Assembly: GCA_046349855.1 (NCBI GenBank)
Contig: JAXMBM010000020.1
Coordinates: 44,757 to 108,756, forward strand
Reading direction: 5' to 3'
DNA length: 64,000 nt
Origin: CAIXSC01 sp046349855
GTDB lineage: Bacteria > Planctomycetota > Planctomycetia > Pirellulales > Pirellulaceae
Below are positions 17,721-25,862 of the stretch, piece by piece (within the stretch, counting starts at the first letter, position 1; every line of letters begins with the position of its first letter). The position numbers and the translations under genes were made by a program. The notes beneath the pieces were generated by a model. The model had not been told where the DNA came from and did not search any database. It worked only from the letters and a program-made list of their open reading frames with translations.

Positions 17721-19166
17721 TCAGAGGTCGGGGGGCGGGGCTGGCTGCTCGGGACGGTCGGCGGACGCTTCCGCATCCTCCGCCCCGTGCCCCGGTCGAG
17801 CGCGGAGCGACGATTCGACGACGGTGAGGAATCCCCAGTCGAGCGCTTCATCCTGCCGGTACGCCTTCCCCAGGGTCGTCGCCGTGGTGGCCTTGGCAAG
17901 TTCGTAGCCGAGGTAAAACGCGTGGCCCGCGTCGAGGTTCTTGGGGGAGGTGGCAAGCAGCGACCGGAACAGCCGGAAGGGATCGGTGTCTTCCAGATGG
18001 AGACCCGCCGCCAGCAGGTGGAGACGTCCTTGCTCGGCGTAGATGCGGTAATTCGCGTCGCGGATCTGTTGGGAAAGTTGCGCGAGGAATTCCGGGCCGA
18101 ATTCGGGTACGTCGGGATCGCGGAGCAGCACGAGTTCGGGGGCCAGATGTTTGGGAGGAACTCGATGGCGCGTGGCGTAATGGACCAGGCGGCGAGCCAG
18201 ATCGCACTCCCGCACGCTGGATTGGGCCCAGGGAATCACCTGGGTTGTGAGCACACTGCGGATCCCGACCTCCTGGCAGAAGCCGAGGAGCAGGGTGTTG
18301 AGGGGAGCGGAGTCGGCGTCGGTGAGTTCGGTGACGTTGCCGATCCCCATCAGCATCTCCGCCTGCGGGTAGGCACGGCGCGTCTCGAGATAGCGGCCCA
18401 GGCTGGCGGCGAATCCGCAGCCGAGCGGTTCGAGGATCGGGTCGAGTCGACAGGGGACGCCGTGTCGATCCAGCCATTCGACGGTGTCGGCCAGACCGGC
18501 TCCCGTCGCCGGATCGTCGGGGATCGCGACGACTTCGACCCCCCAATCGACGGCGGCGGCGCGGTTGGACGAATTCACGGAGAGGACCAGTTCGGCACCC
18601 GCCTGGACGGCCGCGGCGATCTCGTCGGGCATGAGGCTGTCGATCGACACACGCAGTCCGGCATCGCGCAGAGCTCGGACGCAGTCACCCACGCCGGTCC
18701 AATCGCCGCCCGGTTCGCATCCCAGGTCTATCAGGTCGGCGCCGTCTGCGGCCAGACGGCGGGCGATCTGCAAGATGGCGGGTTGTGCGAGCCGTGGGGC
18801 GTGGTTGATTTCGGCCAGGATCTGAATGTCGTAGGCGCCGTAATCGCTGCGTGGCGCCGACGGATGGCCGAGGTAGCGCGGCAACTGTCGGAGGTCACGC
18901 GGGCCGCGCTCGACTTGCCGACCGGGTTCCGCCGGCAACGTCGCGAGGTCACCCGAGCAATAACCTGGGAGGATGACACGGGTGGCCTCAGGCGGGATCT
19001 GCCAATGCCGCGCCACCCAGCGGCAGGTCATGAGCGCGGCGACGGTGATCGGCAGCACGCCGATCGAAAAGTCAAACTGCTGAGCGGCGGCCAGCCTTTC
19101 GACCTGGGCTCGCAGCGCGTCGGCCGCGAGTTTCCCGGTGATGAAGTGGATGTGTTCCCGAGGCAT
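17721..19166 (-). CDS. Dihydropteroate-synthase-like protein of H4MPT biosynthesis
   Basis: 481 residues, much longer than a folate DHPS (about 280). The N-terminal 150 residues (HIHFITGKLAADALRAQVER) form a separate domain. The TIM-barrel part follows (ILAEINHAPRL, then ADLIDLGCEPGG, VSIDSLMPDEI and LVLSVNSSN) with DHPS-like pterin-site motifs. The C-terminal part (ALDWGFLTVVESSLRAR) ends in an acidic, proline-rich tail. Archaeal and methylotroph homologues couple the pterin diphosphate to ribofuranosylaminobenzene phosphate. That is the step after RFAP synthase, which is encoded in the same run of genes. The start codon lies only 24 bp from that of the divergent SDR gene. Confidence 0.82.
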   Translation of the reverse strand: MPREHIHFITGKLAADALRAQVERLAAAQQFDFSIGVLPITVAALMTCRWVARHWQIPPEATRVILPGYCSGDLATLPAEPGRQVERGPRDLRQLPRYLGHPSAPRSDYGAYDIQILAEINHAPRLAQPAILQIARRLAADGADLIDLGCEPGGDWTGVGDCVRALRDAGLRVSIDSLMPDEIAAAVQAGAELVLSVNSSNRAAAVDWGVEVVAIPDDPATGAGLADTVEWLDRHGVPCRLDPILEPLGCGFAASLGRYLETRRAYPQAEMLMGIGNVTELTDADSAPLNTLLLGFCQEVGIRSVLTTQVIPWAQSSVRECDLARRLVHYATRHRVPPKHLAPELVLLRDPDVPEFGPEFLAQLSQQIRDANYRIYAEQGRLHLLAAGLHLEDTDPFRLFRSLLATSPKNLDAGHAFYLGYELAKATTATTLGKAYRQDEALDWGFLTVVESSLRARPGHGAEDAEASADRPEQPAPPPDL

Positions 19167-19190
19167 CGCCCCATGGTATCATCGGCGACC

Positions 19191-19967
19191 ATGTGGGAGC
19201 ACCCCGTGGCAGTGGTTACCGGTTCTTCGCGCGGCATCGGCCGCGCGATTGCGGCCGAACTTGCGCGACAGGGACACGCGGTGGTGGTGAATTACGTCCG
19301 CAGCGCCGCCGCGGCGGACGAGCTGGTCGACGCCATTCGCCGTGACGGGGGCCAGGCGGTCGCCGTGCGGGCCGATGTGGCCAGTGCCGCCGATCGCCAA
19401 CAGCTGCTCGCCGTTCCCCTGGCAACCTGGGGACGGATCGATGTCCTGGTGAACAACGCCGGCATCACCTCCCCCGGTCGACGGGACGTGCTGGAGGCCA
19501 CCGAGGAGTCGTGGGACGAGGTCTTTGCCACCAACCTCAAGGGGCCCTTCTTTCTGGCTCAGGCGGCGGCCCGCCAGATGGTGCGACTACGCCAGGAGCG
19601 GTCGCTGTCGCGGGGGACGATCATCAATGTGTCCTCCATCTCGGCCTTCGCCGCCTCGACCAATCGGGCCGACTACTGCATGGCCAAGTCCGCGCTGCAG
19701 ATGATGACGTGGCTGCTGGCTACCCGGCTGGCCGATGAGGGGATTCGCGTCTATGAAGTGTGTCCCGGGGTGATCGCCAGCGACATGACAGCGCCGGTGC
19801 AGGAGAAGTACGACCGACTGATCGCCGACGGCCTCACGCCGCTGCGCCGTTGGGGGCAGCCGCAGGATGTGGCACGCGTGGTGGCGACTCTGGTGTCGGA
19901 CGCTTTTGAGTTCTGTACGGGAGAGCGGATTCATGTCGACGGCGGGTTTCACATGCGGCGCCTCTGA
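19191..19967 (+). CDS. Short-chain dehydrogenase/reductase (FabG-like)
   Basis: 258 residues from the ATG at 19191; an in-frame ATG at 19173 is an alternative. The Rossmann motif is TGSSRGIGRAIA, the structural motif NNAGIT and the catalytic pair Y and K in ADYCMAKSA, with a Ser in INVSSISAFAAS. The C-terminus CTGERIHVDGGFHMRRL resembles 3-oxoacyl-ACP reductases. The substrate cannot be assigned. An open frame extends far upstream through the opposite gene but is only its shadow. Next gene starts 25 bp downstream, probably in the same transcript. Confidence 0.88.
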   Translation: MWEHPVAVVTGSSRGIGRAIAAELARQGHAVVVNYVRSAAAADELVDAIRRDGGQAVAVRADVASAADRQQLLAVPLATWGRIDVLVNNAGITSPGRRDVLEATEESWDEVFATNLKGPFFLAQAAARQMVRLRQERSLSRGTIINVSSISAFAASTNRADYCMAKSALQMMTWLLATRLADEGIRVYEVCPGVIASDMTAPVQEKYDRLIADGLTPLRRWGQPQDVARVVATLVSDAFEFCTGERIHVDGGFHMRRL

Positions 19968-19992
19968 CCTGATGACCCGGTGAGTTGTCTGC

Positions 19993-21267
19993 ATGAAACT
20001 GGCCTTTCTGGGATACGATGCGGATGCCGAGCGCGTGGCCCGCGCAGCGGTCGCGGGGACCGAGCATCAGGTGGTTGCGCTGTGGGGCGATGACGCGGCC
20101 GCGGAAGCGCTGCGGGCGCTGGCCCCGTCAGTCAGCCGGCTCCCCGACTGGGAATCGCTCGTCGCCGCTCCGGGCATCGACGCGGTGGTCGTTGGCCGGC
20201 GGCGGGAAGCCGGCGGCGAGCCTCTGAAGAAACTCGTGCAGGAAGGGGTCCCGCTTCTCGTTATCCATCCGCTCGGCGATCCCCTTCTGGCGCTCGAACT
20301 GGACATGATCCGGCGTGATGGGCAGGGCCCGATCGTGACCTGCTTTCCCGGGGCGGGTCATCCGGCGCTCGGACAGCTGCGCGAGTGGATCGAACAGGGA
20401 GCGGACGGACCTCTGGGGCCAGTCGAGCAATGCGTGTTGGTTCGCGCTCTGGCCGAGCGCGGTCGCGAGACCGTGTTGTTCCAACTGGCCCGGGATGTGG
20501 AATCGCTCCGCTCGCTGATCGGGTCGATCAATCGCGTCAACGCGACGGGGCCGGCGGCCGACGCGGAAGCCTGGAGTAACCTGAGCGTGACGTTATCGGG
20601 TCCGGGAATGGTCGTGGCCCGCTGGTCGGTGGAACCCGTGTCGGCGGGGGCCGCGGCGACCCTGACGGTGATTGGCCAGCGGGGACGGGCGACGCTGGAA
20701 CTGGCCGACGATTGGTCCCGCTGGAAGTTGGTGATGTCCTGGTCGCCGGACGTCCGTGATCACTGGCCGTCGGGGAGTGCCGAGGAGGATGCGCTGGCAC
20801 AGTTGGAACGGGCTCGCCAGGGTGCGGTGTGTGAGCCGAATTGGAGTGCCGTCTGCCGCGACCTGGAGGTGGCCGACACGGTCGAACTCAGCCTGCGACG
20901 CGGGCGGCTCATCGAGCTCCACCACGAACAGGTGACGGAGGAAGATACGTTCAAAGGAGTGATGGCGGCGCTCGGCTGCCTGCTGCTGCTCGGGGTGCCT
21001 CTGGTGCTGTTGGCGGCGGCGCTGATCGATGGAGTCACGTACCGCTCGCGGGTGGCCGAGTTGCGGGCGGCGGCCAGTTCGTCCGACGCGCCGCCGGGGG
21101 CGACGGCACAGTCCGGGGGGAACCGGGAGGAAGTCGCGGGTGGGGCAGTCGACGGGCGGCGTCCACTCTGGCCCTGGTTTCTGCTCGCCCCCTTCGTCCT
21201 GTTTCTGTTGCTGCAGTTGCTGAAGCTGGTCTTTGCCCGACCGCCCGCTCGATCGGCCCAACCGTGA
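19993..21267 (+). CDS. Membrane-anchored Gfo/Idh/MocA-like protein
   Basis: 424 residues. The N-terminus (MKLAFLGYDADAERVARAAV) and the next 250 residues look like a diverged Gfo/Idh Rossmann plus beta-sheet domain, including IDAVVVGRRREAGGEPLKKL and VPLLVIHPLGDP. The usual EKP motif with its catalytic Lys is absent (IHPLG occupies the site). Two hydrophobic helices near residues 320-345 and 395-415 flank an Ala/Ser/Gly-rich loop, so the domain is held at the membrane. Function is unknown; it may be a non-catalytic or sugar-related regulator. It follows the SDR by 25 bp. Confidence 0.65.
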   Translation: MKLAFLGYDADAERVARAAVAGTEHQVVALWGDDAAAEALRALAPSVSRLPDWESLVAAPGIDAVVVGRRREAGGEPLKKLVQEGVPLLVIHPLGDPLLALELDMIRRDGQGPIVTCFPGAGHPALGQLREWIEQGADGPLGPVEQCVLVRALAERGRETVLFQLARDVESLRSLIGSINRVNATGPAADAEAWSNLSVTLSGPGMVVARWSVEPVSAGAAATLTVIGQRGRATLELADDWSRWKLVMSWSPDVRDHWPSGSAEEDALAQLERARQGAVCEPNWSAVCRDLEVADTVELSLRRGRLIELHHEQVTEEDTFKGVMAALGCLLLLGVPLVLLAAALIDGVTYRSRVAELRAAASSSDAPPGATAQSGGNREEVAGGAVDGRRPLWPWFLLAPFVLFLLLQLLKLVFARPPARSAQP

Positions 21268-21429
21268 GCCGTTTATAGCGATTGGGAGGGGGATGGCGCT
21301 GCGGACTCGAATGTGGCGATCCGGGGAATGCGGGAAGCTAGGCAAGATTTGCGCCCTCAAGTATGTTTACGTAGGCGGATGGTGCCGGGCGGCAGATGCA
21401 ACGACCTTGGGCGGTGAGGAAACCGATTT

Positions 21430-22506
21430 ATGACCTCTCCCGGAGCGGAACCCGTGTATGATGCCTCGGTCGTCGACAGTTCCCAGGCGGTCGGGAAGCT
21501 GGCCGAGGCGCGACGGAAGATCGCCGAGCAGCTTTCGCAGGTGATTGTGGGGCAGCAGCATGTGATCGACGAGCTGCTGATTTCGCTCTTCAGCCGCAGC
21601 CACTGCCTGTTGGAAGGGGTACCTGGTCTGGCCAAGACGCTGATGATCAGCACCCTGGCCCGGACGCTCGATCTGTCCTTCAGCCGCATCCAATTCACGC
21701 CCGACCTGATGCCAGCGGACATTACCGGGACGGAGATCATCGAAGAAAATCGCTCGACGGGGGCGCGGGAACGGAGGTTCCTCGAAGGTCCTTTGTTCGC
21801 CAATATCGTCTTGGCGGATGAAATCAACCGTACGCCACCCAAGACGCAGGCTGCGCTGCTCGAAGCCATGCAGGAGCGGCAGGTTACGGTGGGCCGTGTG
21901 CGGCATCCGATGGCCGATCCGTTCTTCGTGTTGGCGACGCAGAACCCGATCGAACAGGAGGGGACCTATCCCCTGCCGGAAGCCCAGCAGGACCGGTTCA
22001 TGTTCAAGGTGTACGTGAGCTATCCGAGCTTCCAGGAGGAGTTCGAGGTGGCTCGGCGGACCACGGCGCTCCAGGCCGACCGGATTCAGCCGGTACTGTC
22101 GGGGGCGGAGATCTGCGAACTGCAGCGAGTCGTACGGGAAGTGCCGGTGACCGACCACGTGATTCGCTACGCCTTGTCGCTGGTGCGGCAGACGCGGGTG
22201 AACCAGCCGGGGGTGCCGGAGTACGTGCGGGAGCAGGTGTCGTGGGGAGCCGGACCGCGCGCTGTGCAGTTTCTCATTCTGGGAGGCAAGGCGCGGGCCT
22301 TGCTGCACGGGCGGACGCATGTGTCGACAGACGACATCCAGGCTCTGGCGAAGCCGGTCCTGCGGCATCGCCTGGTCGTGAATTTTGCAGCGGAAGCGGA
22401 AGGGGTCACGTCGGACGACGTGATCCAGCGTCTGGTAGCCACCACGCCGACCAAGGAAGACGAGCTCACGAGCGATGCCCGATTCCAGAAGATTTTTGCA
22501 TCCTGA
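21430..22506 (+). CDS. MoxR-family AAA+ ATPase
   Basis: 358 residues. Walker A lies in LLEGVPGLAKTLMIS and Walker B in ANIVLADEINRTPP, followed by the MoxR-typical KTQAALLEAMQERQVTVG and TQNPIEQEGTYPLPEAQ. The winged AAA-lid is C-terminal. MoxR ATPases act as chaperones or insertases for VWA-domain and metal-dependent partners. Here DUF58 and two VWA genes follow, and the DUF58 start lies 32 bp inside this gene, so the operon is tight. The upstream 160 bp has no clear consensus promoter. Confidence 0.93.
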   Translation: MTSPGAEPVYDASVVDSSQAVGKLAEARRKIAEQLSQVIVGQQHVIDELLISLFSRSHCLLEGVPGLAKTLMISTLARTLDLSFSRIQFTPDLMPADITGTEIIEENRSTGARERRFLEGPLFANIVLADEINRTPPKTQAALLEAMQERQVTVGRVRHPMADPFFVLATQNPIEQEGTYPLPEAQQDRFMFKVYVSYPSFQEEFEVARRTTALQADRIQPVLSGAEICELQRVVREVPVTDHVIRYALSLVRQTRVNQPGVPEYVREQVSWGAGPRAVQFLILGGKARALLHGRTHVSTDDIQALAKPVLRHRLVVNFAAEAEGVTSDDVIQRLVATTPTKEDELTSDARFQKIFAS

Positions 22507-23362
22507 GACGATCAAGCGGATCGGGCGGCTCGAATTGCGGGCGCGGCATGTGGTCGAGGGCTTTCTCTCGGGCATGCATCGCAGCCCGTACTTCGGCCAG
22601 TCGGTCGAGTTCCTCCAGCATCGCGAATACGTGATGGGGGACGAACTGCGGCACGTCGACTGGAAAGTCTGGGCGCGGCAGGATCGTCTGTATGTCAAGC
22701 AGTTCGAGGAAGAGACGAACCTGCGCTGCCTGCTGATGGTGGACGTGTCCAACAGCATGGCGTACGGCCGGGGGCCGTTCAACAAATTCGAATATGGCTG
22801 TACGGCGGCCGCCTGCCTGGCCTATCTGATTCTGCGACAGCACGACGCCGTGGGGTGTGTGGCGTTCGACGAGCGGGTGCGGCGGTCCGCACCGCTCCGC
22901 ACCAAGCGCACGCACCTGCATGCGATCGTCGAGACGCTGCATGTGTCCGAACCGCGGGACAAGACCGATCTGTACGGGGTCTTCGCGCACGTGGCGGAAA
23001 CCTATCCGCGGCGCGGCATGGTGATCGTCATCTCCGACCTGCTGGCCGATCCGACTCGGCTGCTCAAGGGACTGTACCTGTTGCGGCAGCGCGGCCACGA
23101 CGTGCTGGTGCTGCACGTGCTGGACGACGATGAACTCGACTTTCCCTTTGCGGGCCCGACCCGCTTCGAGGGGCTGGAGATCCCCGATTCGTTGAACTGC
23201 AATCCGCGGGCGCTCCGGGAGGGATACCTGGCTGCCCTGGGACAGTTCCTCGAACAGGTCCGGCGACAATGTGCCCGGCATCAGATCGATTACACCTTGC
23301 TGCGGACGAGTGATCCGCTGGACGCTGCCCTGACGGCGTTCCTCAGCAAGCGGTTGGGATAG
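22475..23362 (+). CDS. DUF58 protein with VWA-like fold
   Basis: 295 residues. The family signature is GDELRHVDWKVWARQDRLYVKQFE, and a MIDAS-type DxSxS site is seen in LLMVDVSNSMAYG. No membrane segment is present, so the protein is cytosolic or peripheral. DUF58 proteins almost always pair with a MoxR ATPase, as here, with a 32-bp overlap. The partner complex is thought to act on envelope or periplasmic proteins; the exact substrate is unknown. Confidence 0.92.
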   Translation: MPDSRRFLHPETIKRIGRLELRARHVVEGFLSGMHRSPYFGQSVEFLQHREYVMGDELRHVDWKVWARQDRLYVKQFEEETNLRCLLMVDVSNSMAYGRGPFNKFEYGCTAAACLAYLILRQHDAVGCVAFDERVRRSAPLRTKRTHLHAIVETLHVSEPRDKTDLYGVFAHVAETYPRRGMVIVISDLLADPTRLLKGLYLLRQRGHDVLVLHVLDDDELDFPFAGPTRFEGLEIPDSLNCNPRALREGYLAALGQFLEQVRRQCARHQIDYTLLRTSDPLDAALTAFLSKRLG

Positions 23363-23420
23363 GAGACGGTGGAGAGTGAATTGACAGAGGGGGGCTGGGC
23401 GAGGCCCTGCGGTACGCGTC

Positions 23421-24587
23421 ATGCAATTCGTGCATCAAGCTCTGACCTGGGGGTTCCTGCTCGCGCTGGTCCCCGTGTTGATCCACCTGATCAACATGAT
23501 GCGGCACCAGCGCGTCCGTTGGGCCGCCATGGATTTTCTGCTGCAGAGCTACAAGAAGCACCGCAAGTGGGTCTGGCTCAAGCAACTCGTCCTGCTGCTG
23601 GCCCGCATGGCGGCGATCGCGCTCCTGGTGGCGATGCTGGCGCAATGGGTCACGCAGCGCCAGTGGTTCAATCTGTTCGGCGGGACGGCCACGCACCATT
23701 ACATCCTGGTCGACGACAGCTATTCGATGTCGGAACGGGCGGGAGGGGCGACCGCTTTCGATCTGGCGCGGCAGGTGCTCAACGGGATCGCGCAGCGAGC
23801 TGCCGAGTCCGACGTGGCGCAGCGCTTTACGCTGGTGAGGTTCTCGCAGGCCGCCCGAGTGGCGGCCGAGTTGTCGGGGGAAGGGGACGCGGCGGGAGAC
23901 GCCGTCACGCGGCTGGCGCTGGCGGCCGACTTCAATGCCGAGCCGGTCGATTCTTCGTTCATCACCCGTCTGGAAGACAAGCACGCGACGCTCGAACCGA
24001 CGCAGCTGGCCGTGGGACCTCAGCCGGCTCTGGAACTTGTTCGCCAGCTGCTGTCGCAGGGAGGCCAGGAGAACGCGTTGGTCTATCTGGTGACCGACTT
24101 TCGTGCAGGCCAATGGGATCAGCCGGCCGCGTCCCGCGAACTGCTGCTCGAGATGCAGCGGGGCGGGGCGACCATTGAACTGGTGCAGTGCTCCCAGGCC
24201 GCTCAGCCCAACCTGGCGGTCACCGATATCCAGCCGCTGGATGAAACCCGGGCCGCCAACGTACCGCTGTTCGTCAATGTGACGGTGAAGAACTTCGGCT
24301 CGGCACCCGTGCGGAAAGTGCCGCTCAAGATCCGCACCATCTACACTCCGCCCGACATGGTCATCGCGGGCGAAGTCGAGCGGGCCTGGGAAAACGTGTA
24401 CGACTTTCCGGCGCCGGAGCTGGCCGAACTGGGACCCGGGGCGTCGATCACGACGCGGGTCCAGGTATCTTTTCCACGTCCTGGCATGCATGTGGTCGAA
24501 GCGGAACTGCCCGACGATGCGGTGCTGGCAGATAACCGTCGCTGGTGTGTGATTGATTTCCCGGAAGGGGAGCCGTGTTGCTGGTGA
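23421..24587 (+). CDS. BatA/VWA membrane protein, N-terminal half (frame broken at 3' end)
   Basis: 388 residues are readable. The N-terminus (FVHQALTWGFLLALVPVLIH) is the BatA double-membrane module, with membrane segments near 8-25 and 58-80. A VWA domain with MIDAS DDSYS follows, then a CARDB-like beta domain (LFVNVTVKNFGSAPVRKVPL). The frame ends prematurely at EGEPCCW because one base appears lost near 24573. The expected continuation, LLVSGTPEQRHA, is found in the next frame. Relatives are about 750-800 residues, so this is only half the gene. The remainder is described separately. Confidence 0.85.
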   Translation: MQFVHQALTWGFLLALVPVLIHLINMMRHQRVRWAAMDFLLQSYKKHRKWVWLKQLVLLLARMAAIALLVAMLAQWVTQRQWFNLFGGTATHHYILVDDSYSMSERAGGATAFDLARQVLNGIAQRAAESDVAQRFTLVRFSQAARVAAELSGEGDAAGDAVTRLALAADFNAEPVDSSFITRLEDKHATLEPTQLAVGPQPALELVRQLLSQGGQENALVYLVTDFRAGQWDQPAASRELLLEMQRGGATIELVQCSQAAQPNLAVTDIQPLDETRAANVPLFVNVTVKNFGSAPVRKVPLKIRTIYTPPDMVIAGEVERAWENVYDFPAPELAELGPGASITTRVQVSFPRPGMHVVEAELPDDAVLADNRRWCVIDFPEGEPCCW

Positions 24588-25820
24588 GTGGCACTCCCGA
24601 GCAGCGTCATGCCTGTACCTGGGGATCGCTCAACCAGGGGAACGGGCGCGGACGGGCGTCCTGCAGTCACCAAACCGGCCGCCTATCTCCGCGACGCCGA
24701 TCCGCACTGAAATTGGCGACTTATCGTGCCATCTATCTGCTCGACCTCGATCGACTCGACGACATCGCCGTGCGCGGCACCTGGAGCAATATGTGTCCGC
24801 CGGCGGCGAAGCTGGCGATCTTCGTTGGCCCCAATACCAACCTGCGGTTTTACCCGATCGGCTGTATCGTAACGGCGAGGATTGCTGCCGTTACCGTTGG
24901 GCGAGGACGCGGCGCGTCCGCCGGTCGAGGAGGAAGGAAACCTGATTTTCAGGTGTTCGATCATCCCGCTGTTTGTGCCGTTTCAGGAGAACGCAATTCT
25001 CTGGTGGCTTCGGTGAACATCGATCGTTATCTTCGTCCTCCAACCACCTGGAAACCGCCCGCCGGCTCATCCGTCGTCGCCGCTCAACTTCACGATCAAT
25101 GCCGTTGGCCGTCGAGCGGCGATTCGGAGATGGTCGCGTGGTGGTGTTTCTCCGCAACGCTGGCACCGGACTGGAATAACTGGGCGCTGGCTTCGTTGTG
25201 GTCTTGGCGCTTGCGGCTGCAGTGTACTGGTGCTGGAGCAGTGACCGCACCCACGTTGTCGCAGGACGGCCGCCTCAACATGAACTGGATGCCCGCGCTA
25301 TACCGATGCTCTGCAGTGGTCATTCCAGGGCGACGGCGCGCCGTGCCGCGCCTGGAACAGCGCCAGGCCACGAGAATCGGCCGACCGGCTGGAAGCGGCC
25401 TGAACGCCCCTGGGGACGTCGGGGTCGCCGATTCGACCGGCAGGCCGGGGTGTACGAGGTCTGGCCGCGGACGACAAGCAGGGCATGCGAGTTGCGCCCG
25501 GTTCGCGGTGAATGTGGAACCCGAGGAGGAGACGCTGGCCCTGCTCGATGGCCAGACCCTGTTGTCCCGGCTTCCATGCCCCTCGAGGCCGAATACCAGC
25601 TGTACACCGGTTTTCAGGCCGCCGGCGATGAACGTAAGGCGTCAATCGCAGCCTGCTGTTGATGGCGCTGCTGATCATGCTGCTGCTGGGAGAGCAGTTC
25701 CTGGCGTATGTGCTCAGTTACCACCCGGCGCCGGTTGCGGCGCTGGCGGGGCGGGGCCAACGCTGGCAGCGTGGTCCGGTTCCCGCGTCGGAATCATCCT
25801 CTTCCGCGGCGAGTTCCTGA
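24575..25820 (+). pseudogene. C-terminal half of the BatA/VWA protein, shattered by frameshifts
   Basis: Protein pieces that belong together appear in order but hop among all three plus-strand frames. Examples are ATYRAIYLLDLDRLDDIAV (24716), LEQYVSAGG (24780), LAIFVGPNTNLRFYP (24818), LPLPLGEDAARPPVEEE (24885), FQVFDHP (24950) and VNIDRYLRPPTTWKPPAG (25016). MPLAVERRFGDGRVVVF (25098), TLAPDWNNWAL and FAVNVEPEEETLALLDGQ follow. A C-terminal membrane helix reads LLLMALLIMLLLGEQF, and the natural stop is at 25818-25820. I count well over ten frame changes. Start and final stop share the same frame, so the indels sum to a multiple of three, giving about 800 codons overall. Neighbours are intact. 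Confidence 0.8.
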
Positions 25821-25862
25821 GATGTTCACGATGTCTTACCCACTCACGCTGTCAGGTGGCTC

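Noticed and set aside
17547..19190. Long upstream extension of the SDR frame
   Set aside because: It is antisense to pabB and the DHPS-like gene and reads as non-coding; the SDR fold begins at 19191.
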